Below are positions 7,687 to 16,677 of a stretch of DNA of 64,000 bases, in pieces. The position numbers and the translations under genes are program-made. Numbering within the stretch: position 1 is the stretch's first letter; every line of letters starts with the position of its first letter. Source of the stretch: Micrococcales bacterium (GTDB taxonomy: Bacteria > Actinomycetota > Actinomycetes > S36-B12 > UBA10799); assembly GCA_016719135.1 (NCBI GenBank), contig JADKAV010000014.1, forward strand, positions 14,560 through 78,559, read 5' to 3'. The notes under the pieces were generated by a model, which was given only the letters and a program-made list of their open reading frames with translations, made no database searches and was not told where the DNA came from.

Positions 7687-9876
7687 CCCGCCTCGACGTT
7701 GTCAGAAGGACCGTTGCCGTAGGGATCATGTCCCTGGGCGCGACAGCGGTGTTCATCCGGCTATTCGGATACACCCCGGTGGTGGTCCGATTATTCCCCG
7801 TCATCGTGTTGTGCTGTGTGGGTTACGCCCTGGGAACCGCCGGTGGTCAGCGCGTTCAGCGCGGGCTCGGCGCTCTCGTCGGCCTGATCACCACCGTCAT
7901 CGGCAGTCTCGTACTCGGGGCGATGACCATCGCGAACCAGGACGGAAAGGTCGGAGTCTCGAGTTTCTTCGGCGGCCTGGTCGAGGGTTTTGGGATCATC
8001 GTGCGGTCGGTCGTGCCGGCCCCGGTCAACGCCGAGACGGTCACAGCGGCGATCCTTCTCAGTGCCTACGGAACGCTGGTCGCCTGCCTGCTGGTGACCA
8101 CGTTCGTGCCTGCGGCGAGTCTGGTTCCGGCCATGGTGATTTTCATCGTCGGGCTGATGCTGTCGCAGGGTTCGACGATGTCGGCGATGCCGTTCGCCGC
8201 GGTGTTCGTTGCCAGCGTCGTCGCGGCATTGGCGCTGATGCCCGCGGCAAAACAGCAGAACAAGATCGAGGACGGCGCGGAGTTCGCCGCGGTGGAATCG
8301 ACCCCACGACCCGGGCGGCCCCTGCGATTCGTCATGGTGACGGTCGGGGCGATCGTTGTCGCGGTCGTCGCGGCTGCCCTGGCCCCATTGACCCAGATCG
8401 GGTCGATCCGCACGGCCTTCGATCCCCATCAGCGCGACAACTTCCGCCCGGACACCAGCCTCGACGGCGACGACGTCGTGACACTTGCGACCAAGTGGCA
8501 GACCCTGCGACGTGAGAACCCGTTCGAAGTGTTCACGGTGACCGGTCCAGACATCCCGCAAGCGGTGAACTGGGCCGTCAACTCAAAGTTCGACGGGGTT
8601 GCGTGGAGCAGTCTGACCACGTTCGACCAGGTGGACGCGGAGGGGATCCCCTACAGCGGCGCCAAACCCCGATTCACCGTCGACGGCAGCACTTCCTTCG
8701 AAACTGGACCCCAGCTACCGGGACCTTGGCTGCCCGCCACCTACCGGCCGATCGACGTGACCGGGACGCCCGCCCGCGCCGACTCCGAGGCAACCATCGT
8801 TGCCGCCGACGACAAGGGTGCGGAGAAGACGTATACGGTCGCCTTCCGCGCATTGGCCATGCGGTCGCTGGCGCCACTGGCCACTGTGCGGGCTGTGCGG
8901 CAACCGGAGTTCGGCACGCTGCGCGAACTACCGTCGGACTTCCCCGACGAACTGCGCCTGTTCGCCGCCAGTGCGATGTCCACCGGGACGACTCCCTACA
9001 CGCGATTGGGAGGAGTTGGCAGACACCCTGTCGTCGTCTCCGTATCAGGAGCAGGTCGATTCGATCGAGAATTCGTTGGACTCCGCAGCCCTGCTGGACC
9101 TGGTTTTGGGGTCGCAGCGCGGGACTGAGGCGCAATTCGCCACCGCCTTCGCGTTGATGGCCCGCAGCCAGGGTTTCCCGACCCGGATGGTCGTGGGGTA
9201 TTCGACCGCCGGTAAAGGCAGATCCCGGACTGTCGAGTCCACCGATGTCATCGTCTACCCCGAGGTCCAGCTCACGAAGGTGGGCTGGGTTCCGTTCGCT
9301 CCCGGTCCGCGCGATGGGGCCCGCGGGGTTCCGGTGATCCGCAAGGTCAAGCCTCCGAAGAAGGACCCGCCGGCCGAGGAGACGCCGACACCGAGCCCGA
9401 CGCCAACACCCACGCCGACTCCGACGCCGAGTCCGTCGCCGGAGCAACAGGAGCAGACGCAGTCACGGGACTGGACACCGCTGCTCACGGCTGCGCTGGT
9501 CATCCTGCTGCTGATCGCCTGGCCGGTGCTGGTCGCCTGGTGGCGGGGACGATTGCGCCGCCGGCTCGAGACCGGCAGTCCCGACGAACGTGTGATCGGC
9601 GCGTGGACCTACGTGCGGGCGCGGCGACGGCGCCTGGGGCAGCCGCTGGCGGACACGGCTTCGCCGGCAGGGTTCGCAGCGGATCCGGCAACCGAGCCCA
9701 AACTGGCCGGACTCGCGCGTCTGGGCGAAGCCGCGATGTACGCCCCCGAGCAGGTGTCCGACGACGATGCCCGTCGTGCCTGGATCCTCGCCGAGGACGT
9801 CGTTTCGTCGGCGGTGCATCGCAGCAGTTGGGCGCGCCGGTTGCGGTGGTGGTTGGTGCCGAGCCGCAATCGTTGA
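7683..9876 (+). pseudogene. Membrane transglutaminase-like (TgpA-type) protein, one frame break; catalytic triad lost
   Basis: About 730 residues are encoded if one frame break near 9010 is repaired, where TTPYTR in one frame continues as DWEELADTLSSSPYQ in another. The start ATG 7683 overlaps the DUF58 stop (ATGA). The N-terminus has about six membrane helices, then an extracytoplasmic region, a transglutaminase-like core at 9112-9310, a Pro/Thr linker (TPTPSPTPTPTPTPTPSPSP), one last membrane helix, and a DUF4129-like C-terminal tail. In the core the usual Cys of GxCxxFA is Glu (GTEAQFATAF), the His of DAHAWVEV is Ile (DVIVYPEV), and the Asp of GWVPFDPTP is Ala (GWVPFAPGP). It is therefore probably not an active enzyme. 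It is the third gene of the MoxR-DUF58 operon. Confidence 0.85.
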
Positions 9877-9937
9877 CGGTGGTCCAGCTCCGGTGCGTGC
9901 CCTGGCGCGAGAGCCAAGGCGCGCCTAACCTTAAATC

Positions 9938-10369
9938 ATGCACTCCTCCCCGGCCAAAGACAATCGTCCTGTTCCCAGCGCATTACCCGAGGAGCAGTGG
10001 CGCGCGAAGCTGAGCCCGCAGGAGTATCACGTCCTGCGCGAAGCAGGGACCGAGCCGGCCTTCACCGGCGAGTACACCGACACCGAGACCACCGGGGTCT
10101 ACCGATGCCGGGCCTGCAACGCCGAACTCTTCCGGTCCAGTGAGAAGTTCCACTCCGGTTGTGGGTGGCCGTCGTTCTTCTCCCCCTTGGCCGGCGACAG
10201 CATCATCGAGATCGAAGACAGATCATTGGGCATGGTCCGCACGGAGGTTCGTTGCGCGAGCTGCGGATCGCACCTGGGCCACGTTTTTGCCGGCGAGGAT
10301 TATGGGACCCCCACGGATCTGCGTTACTGCATCAACTCCGTGTCCCTGACCTTGGAGCCAGCCGAGTAG
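9938..10369 (+). CDS. msrB: Peptide-methionine (R)-S-oxide reductase
   Basis: The 143-residue protein is MsrB, which reduces the R form of methionine sulfoxide in proteins using thioredoxin. It carries the two zinc CxxC pairs (CRAC, CASC), the FHSGCGWPSFF segment and the catalytic RYCINSVSL near the C-terminus. Length and spacing are normal for the family. It stands alone, and its 3' end faces hemQ across a 470-bp gap that holds two copies of the convergent-gap repeat. The second Cys (in SGCGWPSF) may act as the resolving residue. Confidence 0.95.
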   Translation: MHSSPAKDNRPVPSALPEEQWRAKLSPQEYHVLREAGTEPAFTGEYTDTETTGVYRCRACNAELFRSSEKFHSGCGWPSFFSPLAGDSIIEIEDRSLGMVRTEVRCASCGSHLGHVFAGEDYGTPTDLRYCINSVSLTLEPAE

Positions 10370-10463
10370 GGCGATCTTCAGGTTCGCGTGTGTGGGTGTT
10401 GCGCGCTTGGATCAGCGCGTGTTGACAGACGCTGCGGTCGGGGCCGGGGATCGCAGCTTCCCA

Positions 10464-10580
10464 CAGGCGTGAGAGTTGGGTACGGGCGTTGGAGATCGGT
10501 ACGCACGTTGGAGATCCACGGGGCGTGCAACTCCAACGGCTGTGCGCTTGTCCAACGTACGTACATAACTCCAACGCCTG
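10464..10580. repeat. Convergent-gap repeat, copy 1 (117 bp)
   Basis: The element starts with CAGGCGTGAGAGTT and ends with AACTCCAACGCCTG, which pair as imperfect terminal inverted repeats (12 of 14). Inside are GTTGGAG units on one side and CTCCAAC/TCCAAC units on the other, so the whole can fold into a multi-stem structure. It sits between msrB and hemQ, which converge. Related copies are at 10638, 21618, 39939, 40098 and 54026. Confidence 0.85.
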
Positions 10581-10637
10581 CGGCAGGTTACAGGCCATGC
10601 GGCGGGCGGAACTGCCCGAACACCGGTGTTCGCCGCA

Positions 10638-10754
10638 CAGGCGTGAGAGTTAGGTACACCGGTTGGAGATCGGTACACACGTTGGAGATCCACGGGGCGT
10701 GCAACTCCAACGGCTGTGCGCTTGTCCAACGCCTGTACACAACTCCAACGCCTG
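10638..10754. repeat. Convergent-gap repeat, copy 2 (117 bp)
   Basis: It has the same orientation, length and structure as copy 1, separated from it by 57 bp of unrelated sequence, and differs at only a few scattered positions. The two copies fill most of the 470-bp gap between msrB and hemQ. The remaining sequence on either side (10370-10463, 10755-10839) shows no gene. Confidence 0.85.
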
Positions 10755-10839
10755 CGCGGCAGCGGCGGCGGCAGCGGGACCACCGAAGCATCAACTCGTG
10801 AGTTCGCTCACCGATGCGCGGACCAACGCCGCAGAGCAG

Positions 10840-11535
10840 CTAAGGCAACCGGTCCATCAAGTCCGAAAGGCTCCAGCGCCGCCCGGTGTAGAACGGAATC
10901 TCCTCGCGCACATGCAACCGCGCCCGCGATCCGCGCAGGTGCCGCATGAGATCCACGATCCGGTACAGCTGGTCGGCCTCGAAGGCCAGCAGCCATTCGT
11001 AGTCCGACAGAGCGAAGGACGCGACGGTGTTGGCGCGAACATCGGGGTATCCGCGGGCCATGGCTCCGTGTTCGGCCAGCAACGCACGTCGTTCGGAGTC
11101 CTCCAACAGATACCACTCGTAGCTGCGCACGAACGGATAGACGCAGACGTAGTCCAGCGCGTGCTCGTCGGCCATGAATGCTGGGATATGGGACTTGTTG
11201 AACTCGGCCGGGCGGTGCAGTGCCTGCACGGACCAGACGGGGCGCAAGGACTGGCCGAAGGCCGTTGCGCGAAGAGCGTGATAGGCCGCTTGTAGCGTTT
11301 CGCTCTCGTCGCTGTGCCACCAGACCATCACGTCCGCATCGGCACGCAGCCCACCGACGTCGTACCAGCCCCGCGTGACCAGATCCCCTTTGACGGCGCC
11401 CAGATCGCGTTCCACTTCGTCCACGAGGTCGCAGCGACGTGAGTCCAGCGCCGATCCCACGGAGAACACCGAGATCTGCATGTAGCGGATGCTGTCGTTG
11501 ATGCGGCGAGCTGCCGCGCCTTTGCTCTCAGCCAT
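10840..11535 (-). CDS. hemQ: Coproheme decarboxylase HemQ
   Basis: The 231-residue product belongs to the chlorite-dismutase-like HemQ family, which converts coproheme to heme b with H2O2 as the last step of the coproporphyrin pathway. The catalytic Tyr is in YVCVYPFVRSYEWYLL, and the proximal His is in LLAEHGAMARGY. It lacks the distal Arg context of true chlorite dismutases as far as can be seen. It is the last gene of hemE-hemG-hemQ and overlaps the end of hemG by eight bases, so it is co-translated. Length is normal. Confidence 0.95.
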   Translation of the reverse strand: MAESKGAAARRINDSIRYMQISVFSVGSALDSRRCDLVDEVERDLGAVKGDLVTRGWYDVGGLRADADVMVWWHSDESETLQAAYHALRATAFGQSLRPVWSVQALHRPAEFNKSHIPAFMADEHALDYVCVYPFVRSYEWYLLEDSERRALLAEHGAMARGYPDVRANTVASFALSDYEWLLAFEADQLYRIVDLMRHLRGSRARLHVREEIPFYTGRRWSLSDLMDRLP

Positions 11536-12982
11536 GAGCCCATTCTCGCTGTTCCGACAATTGCTGCATCAGGGTGCTCACCGCGGCTTGCGCCGAACCG
11601 ATACACGCCGGCACTCCGACTCCTTCGTAGGCGGCTCCACACACGGCGAGTCCCGGTGTGTTCACCAACCATTCCCGGATCTCCGCGACCCGGGTCCGAT
11701 GCCCAACGGCGTACTGCGGCAGGCCTTGGTGCCAGCGCGTCACCGACACGAAGGCGGGGCGCCGTGGGAGACCGACCATGACCGCAATGTCGTCGGCGGC
11801 GATCCGCGCCAATTCCTGGTCTGATGATTGGTCCAGTAGCGGGTCCCCGGCACGACCTATCGAGGCGCGCAGGACCGCTAGGCCGTCGTCGGCCGAGGTC
11901 CGCGCTGCCCTGGCGACCCAGTCCCACTTCGAACTGGAATAGGTCACCCCTTTCACGGTGAGGCCTTCGACTGGTGGCACGAGGAAGCCGCTGCCGCGCA
12001 GGTGCCGCGCCTGGTCGGCGGGATAGCCCAGCGTTACAACTGCGACGTCCGCGTACTCGATGGCGCGCAGTTCGTCCGACGCGGCCTGGTTGACCGACTC
12101 CAACAGATCTGCAGACGCCGTAGCGGGGGTGGCCAACAGGACGGCGTCGGCCTCGACAGTGCGGTATTTGCCGCGCCCATCACCGACGACGACGTCCCAC
12201 AGATCCCCGCGCTTGCGCACCTGTTGAACGACGGCCTTCGTCTGCAGGTCCACGCCGGTATCCCGTAGGACGTCAGCCAGGACCGTGGCCAGCCGGCCGA
12301 CTCCCCCCTCGATACCCACGAAGATCGGGCCCTTGCGCGGTCCCCTGGCATTGCGTCCCTCGGCCAGAACCGAGGCGGCCGCCTGCAGCGCAGACCGACG
12401 CCGGGTCGCCGCCCGGTACAACGCCGGTACCGTCATCTGCAGGCTCAGCGAATCCGCCCTGCCCGCATACACCCCGCCCAGCATGGGTTCCACCAACCGG
12501 GCCGTTACCTCGGAGCCCAAGCGGGTGCTCACGAAATCTCCGACTGACACGTCGCCGTGCAGAACGGTCCGTGGCAAGAGGTGGTCCAGTGGGATCCGCA
12601 GCAGCCCGGGTAGCGACATGATGCCGCTGGCCGCCAACTGTCGCAGATCGGTCGGGACGCCGGTGAGCAGACCTCCGGGGAAGGCCCGCAAGGAGCCACG
12701 ACTGTAGATGGCCGCCTTGGTGGTCGCGGCGGGCTCAGTCTCCAGACCCAATTCGCGACACAGGCTGACGGCCTCCGGGCGGGTCGCCAGCAAGGCCTCC
12801 GCACCAGAATCCAGATGTAGACCGCCCACCTGCTGAACGCGCAGCTTGCCACCGAGTTCGTCGGCGGATTCCAAAACGGTCACCCGGGCGCGCGGACCGT
12901 GGGGCCCGTGGGTCAGGAACCACGCGGCGGCCAAACCGCTGACGCCACCGCCTACAACAACGATGTGCGGAAGCTGCGTCAT
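11528..12982 (-). CDS. hemG: Coproporphyrinogen III / protoporphyrinogen oxidase, FAD-dependent
   Basis: The 484-residue flavoprotein starts with the FAD-binding Rossmann motif VVVGGGVSGLAAAWFL, followed by LESADELGGKLRV, and has VEPMLGGVYAGRADSLSLQ, the typical CgoX/HemY segment. In actinobacteria this enzyme oxidises coproporphyrinogen III to coproporphyrin III (also named CgoX or HemY). The C-terminus, PGLAVCGAAYEGVGVPACIG, is the second FAD-contacting motif. It overlaps hemE upstream by ATGA and hemQ downstream by eight bases. Confidence 0.95.
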   Translation of the reverse strand: MTQLPHIVVVGGGVSGLAAAWFLTHGPHGPRARVTVLESADELGGKLRVQQVGGLHLDSGAEALLATRPEAVSLCRELGLETEPAATTKAAIYSRGSLRAFPGGLLTGVPTDLRQLAASGIMSLPGLLRIPLDHLLPRTVLHGDVSVGDFVSTRLGSEVTARLVEPMLGGVYAGRADSLSLQMTVPALYRAATRRRSALQAAASVLAEGRNARGPRKGPIFVGIEGGVGRLATVLADVLRDTGVDLQTKAVVQQVRKRGDLWDVVVGDGRGKYRTVEADAVLLATPATASADLLESVNQAASDELRAIEYADVAVVTLGYPADQARHLRGSGFLVPPVEGLTVKGVTYSSSKWDWVARAARTSADDGLAVLRASIGRAGDPLLDQSSDQELARIAADDIAVMVGLPRRPAFVSVTRWHQGLPQYAVGHRTRVAEIREWLVNTPGLAVCGAAYEGVGVPACIGSAQAAVSTLMQQLSEQREWAHG

Positions 12983-14058
12983 GTTGCCTCCTCGAATGGC
13001 TGGCCGTAGCGCGCCACGGCGTGCACGGCTGCGGTGACCATGTCCGCGTCGGTGTCGGGCAGAACGCCGTGGCCGAGGTTGAAGATATGCCCCCGCAGGC
13101 CTCGTCCACTTTCCAGCACCCGTCGCACCTCCGCCTCGATCGTGGCTACGTCCGTGAGCAGAACGGTCGGGTCGAGATTGCCCTGCAGCGGCATCCGGGC
13201 ACGGATGTGTTGGTCCACGTCGGTCAGTTCCACCCGGAAGTCCACTCCGAGCACGTCGCAGCCGACGTCTGCCATCTGTGGCGCCAAGTGGTTGGCACCG
13301 ACGCCGAAGTGGATACCTGGTACACCCACGTCGGCGATGGCGGCGAAAACATCAGCGGTGTGCGGGGCCACATGCTGTGCGTACAGGCGCGCGGGCAGCG
13401 CCCCGACCCAGGAATCGAACAGTTGGATCGCACTGGCACCGGCCAGCACCTGTGTGCGCAGGAAGGCTGCAGCCAGTTCCCCAAGACGTTCCAGGAGAGC
13501 GCCGAACAGGGCTGGATCGCGAAGCATCATGGCCTTCGTCTTGGGCAGGTCCCGGGAGGGACCACCCTCGATCAGGTACGAGGCGACAGTGAACGGCGCT
13601 CCCGCGAAACCGATCAGCGGAGTGGATCCCAACTCGGTGACCGTGCGCGCTACTCCCGCGGCGATCGCATCGAACATGCCCTCGGCGGGTCCGGGAAGCC
13701 GTTCCAGGTCGGCTTTGGCTTCGAACGGTTGCGCCACGACTGGCCCAACCCCCGGCTTGATCTCCACATCAACACCGGCTGCTTTGAGTGGCACCACGAT
13801 GTCGCTGAAGAAGATCGCCGCATCGACCCCGTGCCGGCGCACCGGCTGCAGGGTGATCTCCGAAGCCATTTCCGGGTCGAGGCAGGCGTCGAGCATTGCC
13901 GTTCCCGCCCGCAGTTGTCGGTACTCCGGAAGGGATCGACCGGCCTGCCGCATGAACCACACTGGCGGGCGGTCCACGGACCGGGCGTGCATTGCCCGGA
14001 CCAGGCGACTGTTGGCCGTGTCCGCGGCGGTCCAGGGATGAGATGCAGGCAGGTTCAC
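12979..14058 (-). CDS. hemE: Uroporphyrinogen decarboxylase
   Basis: The 359-residue product is HemE, which decarboxylates uroporphyrinogen III to coproporphyrinogen III. The signature PPVWFMRQAGRSLPEYR is near residue 35, and the second family motif GFAGAPFTVASYLIEGG is near residue 150. A GTG start at 14058 gives the normal length. It is the first gene of the heme trio, begins 18 bp after the end of the EamA transporter gene on the same strand, and may share its transcript. Confidence 0.96.
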   Translation of the reverse strand: MNLPASHPWTAADTANSRLVRAMHARSVDRPPVWFMRQAGRSLPEYRQLRAGTAMLDACLDPEMASEITLQPVRRHGVDAAIFFSDIVVPLKAAGVDVEIKPGVGPVVAQPFEAKADLERLPGPAEGMFDAIAAGVARTVTELGSTPLIGFAGAPFTVASYLIEGGPSRDLPKTKAMMLRDPALFGALLERLGELAAAFLRTQVLAGASAIQLFDSWVGALPARLYAQHVAPHTADVFAAIADVGVPGIHFGVGANHLAPQMADVGCDVLGVDFRVELTDVDQHIRARMPLQGNLDPTVLLTDVATIEAEVRRVLESGRGLRGHIFNLGHGVLPDTDADMVTAAVHAVARYGQPFEEAT

Positions 14059-14076
14059 CCTCTGATCGTGGCATGC

Positions 14077-14913
14077 TCACGCAACGATCGCCGCGACCCC
14101 TCCCAGCGCCATGACGACTCCCAGGTACTGGATGCCCTTCAGCCGTTCGCCGAGGAACCGCCAGGCCAGCAGGACGGTCACCACCGGATACAACGAACCG
14201 AGTACCGATACCAACGAGAGGACACCGGTGGTGGTGGCCAGCCCGTAGAAGAGATTTGCGCAGACATCCAGGACGCCGATGGCACCCAGCAACCCCAGAT
14301 GCCGTCCACTGCGGATGCGGGTCCGCTTGCCCTGCAGCAGGGCCGCGAGGCCGACCAGGCCCAGGATCGTGACGGTGGAAGCCCGCATCCCGGTCATCGT
14401 CATGACCGCCGACGTGCGGGACCCCATTGCGATCGCCACCAAGCAAATGCCGAACAGCACGGTCGCGGCGATAGCCAGCAGGACCGGCTTGGCCCCCGTG
14501 TCACCGGACAGTTCCGGTCCGCTGGCGAGGACGACCCCGACCAGCGCCACGAGCAGGCCTACGTACTGGGTAGCAGTCGGCTGGTCTCCGGTGGCCAGCC
14601 CCAGCACGATCGGACCCAAACCCCCGAGCGCCGTGATCGGCGACACCACGCCCACGGCTCCAGTCGCCATGGCGACGTAGAACAGACCCAGTCCGATGAA
14701 TCCCGAAACGCTGGCCAGAACCGCCCACGGCAGGTAGTCGGTCGGGGTCGACCAAGCACCGGTGAGCGTGGCCACGATCAGCATCAGTACCAGCCCGAAC
14801 GCTTGGGCGACACCGACGACGAAGAATGCCGGATATCGCTTGGAGAACTGTCCTCCGATGAAATCCGCAGATCCCCATGCCAGGCTGCTCACCAATGCCA
14901 GGATCGTCGCCAC
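14077..14913 (-). CDS. EamA/DMT-family membrane transporter
   Basis: The 278-residue protein has ten predicted membrane helices arranged as two EamA repeats, with the typical endings ALGGLGPIVLGLATGDQPT and FLGERLKGIQYLGVVMALGG. EamA proteins export or import small metabolites, but the substrate cannot be assigned from sequence. It starts with GTG at 14913. It is only 18 bp upstream of hemE on the same strand, so it may be cotranscribed with the heme genes, although a role in heme or porphyrin movement is only a guess. Confidence 0.85.
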   Translation of the reverse strand: MATILALVSSLAWGSADFIGGQFSKRYPAFFVVGVAQAFGLVLMLIVATLTGAWSTPTDYLPWAVLASVSGFIGLGLFYVAMATGAVGVVSPITALGGLGPIVLGLATGDQPTATQYVGLLVALVGVVLASGPELSGDTGAKPVLLAIAATVLFGICLVAIAMGSRTSAVMTMTGMRASTVTILGLVGLAALLQGKRTRIRSGRHLGLLGAIGVLDVCANLFYGLATTTGVLSLVSVLGSLYPVVTVLLAWRFLGERLKGIQYLGVVMALGGVAAIVA

Positions 14914-14973
14914 GCTAGGACACGCTAGCCGTGTCGGCGCCCCCGTAATCCCGCGGATCGAACCTACAGTGGT

Positions 14974-15528
14974 GTGGTGGATGTGTCTGAAGCGTTCGAG
15001 GCGGCCGTGGCTCAGGTGTACAGCCTCGACCTGCGCCCCGAGATCCGCCTCAGTGAGGCTCCGGCGCCGTCGCGTCTAGCCCCGCACGCCCATGCGTTGA
15101 CCGCGGAGATCGGCGCGGATCAGTCCGTGGGCACCGGCCGTTTCGTATTGCTGCATGACCCGAGTGCACCGGCCGCGTGGCAAGCCGACACCCGACTGGT
15201 GGTCTACGTCGAAACGGACATCGACTCGGAGATGGCCGAGGACCAGCTGCTCACCGATGTCGGGTGGGCATGGCTGCAGGAGTGCTTGGCCGCCGCCGAG
15301 GTTCCGTACGCCGCGCTGGGCGGGACTGTGACCGCTGTGCGGTCGACGTCGTTCGAGGCCCTGTCCGCGCGTGGGCACGAGACCAGCATCCAGATCAGAG
15401 CGTCGTGGTCGGCGTTGGGACTCGAGGCCCTCGATGATCATTTCTCGGTCTGGATCGCCCTCATGGAGATGTGTGCCGGACTCCCCCCGTACTATCCCGG
15501 GATCGCGCGGATCGGGGAGATCTCGTAG
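14974..15528 (+). CDS. DUF3000 family protein
   Basis: The 184-residue protein matches the actinobacterial DUF3000 family: LRPEIRLSEAPAPSRLAPHA near the start, GRFVLLHDPSAPAAWQ, LLTDVGWAWLQECL and a final CAGLPPYYPG. Function is unknown. In many actinomycetes the family lies between hemE and a LuxR-type regulator/ribonuclease D, and the same order is seen here. It is divergent from the EamA-hem operon with 60 bp between the start codons. GTG 14974 is the start; the second codon is also GTG. Confidence 0.85.
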   Translation: MVDVSEAFEAAVAQVYSLDLRPEIRLSEAPAPSRLAPHAHALTAEIGADQSVGTGRFVLLHDPSAPAAWQADTRLVVYVETDIDSEMAEDQLLTDVGWAWLQECLAAAEVPYAALGGTVTAVRSTSFEALSARGHETSIQIRASWSALGLEALDDHFSVWIALMEMCAGLPPYYPGIARIGEIS

Positions 15529-15750
15529 GCAGGCACGCGATGCGGATGTGAGCAAGTTCCGGTCCGCGAAGTGGCGCTGCACAACCCCATGACCAAGCTT
15601 CTGATTCGGAAGGACTCCCGCGGTCTTCGGGTGAGAACGACGCTTGCGCCCCCGATCGCGATTCGCTCGATCAGGTGAGATCGCCAGGCTCACTCAAGAC
15701 AATCATGGCGATGGACGATGTTCTGATTACGAGCCCTGTAGGAGGACATC

Positions 15751-16353
15751 GTGACCGCTTCCGTCATCGTGCTGCCCACAGCGGCCCGATCTGCAACGGC
15801 CAGCCCCGTCACCAGCCTCATGATCTGCGCGGACCCCGCCCGTCGGTCCGACGTGGAGTCCACCGGCCAGACCCTGGGCGCACAATCGCAGGTCTTGTCG
15901 ACCGCAGCCGAGATTCGCGATTACGCCGACCGTCACGCACCACCGGACACGTGCGCGATCGTGACCCCGCTGCCGGACGGCCCTGTTCTGCCATTGATCC
16001 GCATGCTGCGCAGCCGCGGATGGCACAAGGTGGCAGTCCTCAGTTCGAAGGCCGACGCCCGGGCCGTGCACGCGGCGTTGATCAGCGGAGTGCGGACTGT
16101 CGTGGTGCGCGCCGACACCGAACCGACCCCTCGACCGCCGGTCCGTACATCCCAGGCGGTCCCCCTAAGTGATCGCGAACTCCAAGTCCTGCGGATGGTC
16201 GCCGACGGGAAGTCGAACCGGCAGGTCGGTGAACAGCTCGGACTCTCTGCGCTGACCATCAAGTCCCACCTGGCTCGCATCGCGCGCAAACTCGGAAGCG
16301 GCGACCGCGCCCATCTGGTGGCCACAGCGATCCGCAACGGGTACATCCGCTGA
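15751..16353 (+). CDS. LuxR-family (HTH) response-regulator-like transcription factor
   Basis: The 200-residue protein ends in a LuxR/NarL helix-turn-helix (about residues 140-195): LSDRELQVLRMVADGKSNRQ followed by LGLSALTIKSHLARIARKLG. The N-terminal 120 residues look like a receiver-type fold, but no clear phosphoacceptor Asp pocket is visible, so it may be an atypical regulator. A strong AGGAGG site precedes GTG 15751. It lies between DUF3000 and ribonuclease D, as is usual in actinobacteria; its targets are unknown. Confidence 0.85.
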   Translation: MTASVIVLPTAARSATASPVTSLMICADPARRSDVESTGQTLGAQSQVLSTAAEIRDYADRHAPPDTCAIVTPLPDGPVLPLIRMLRSRGWHKVAVLSSKADARAVHAALISGVRTVVVRADTEPTPRPPVRTSQAVPLSDRELQVLRMVADGKSNRQVGEQLGLSALTIKSHLARIARKLGSGDRAHLVATAIRNGYIR

Positions 16354-16677
16354 GCCACCTCATCGACTCCTGCCGCGGATGGTCGATCCGTCTTGCGACT
16401 GTCCGCTGAGCGAGTCAATCGGGTGCCTCTGATGTGAGGTGGGTCACCGCTGGTAGAGGGTCCGACTTGGCCGGATCGGGGACGCGCAAGGCCGCGGACA
16501 TGGAGTTGGTGCAACGTCGGACCCTCCCGGGAGTGCCACAACGGCCGGTGGCAACTCGGTACCGTCATTTGAACAATGCACCCGCTGACATCTGCTTTGC
16601 CGGCACAGCCTCGAGAAGGCCCTCGGTGCCCGCGCTCACATCCCAAGTGCCCCCAATCCCGGCAATTGTGATCGGTC
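16354..16677. other. 324-bp gap between the LuxR-type gene and ribonuclease D
   Basis: No gene is supported here. The only structure seen is an 11-bp perfect inverted repeat, GAGGGTCCGAC at 16456-16466 and GTCGGACCCTC at 16516-16526, with a 49-nt loop. It could be a terminator stem for the LuxR-type gene or a regulator site ahead of ribonuclease D, but there is no T-tract. Confidence 0.4.

Noticed and set aside
9380..9445. Simple-sequence repeat as a phase-variable tract
   Set aside because: The PTPTPT-coding tract uses varied codons and encodes a normal Pro/Thr linker between domains; not a uniform repeat.
10464..10754. CRISPR-like array
   Set aside because: Two long copies with internal inverted units, not short direct repeats with unique spacers of constant length; no cas genes in the window.
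10840..11535. True chlorite dismutase
   Set aside because: Linked to hemE-hemG and has the HemQ Tyr and His layout; actinobacterial members of this type are coproheme decarboxylases.
13021..14928. 635-codon open frame on the plus strand
   Set aside because: It is antisense to hemE and the EamA gene, which have clear homology; no conserved motif in the plus frame. A high-GC shadow.
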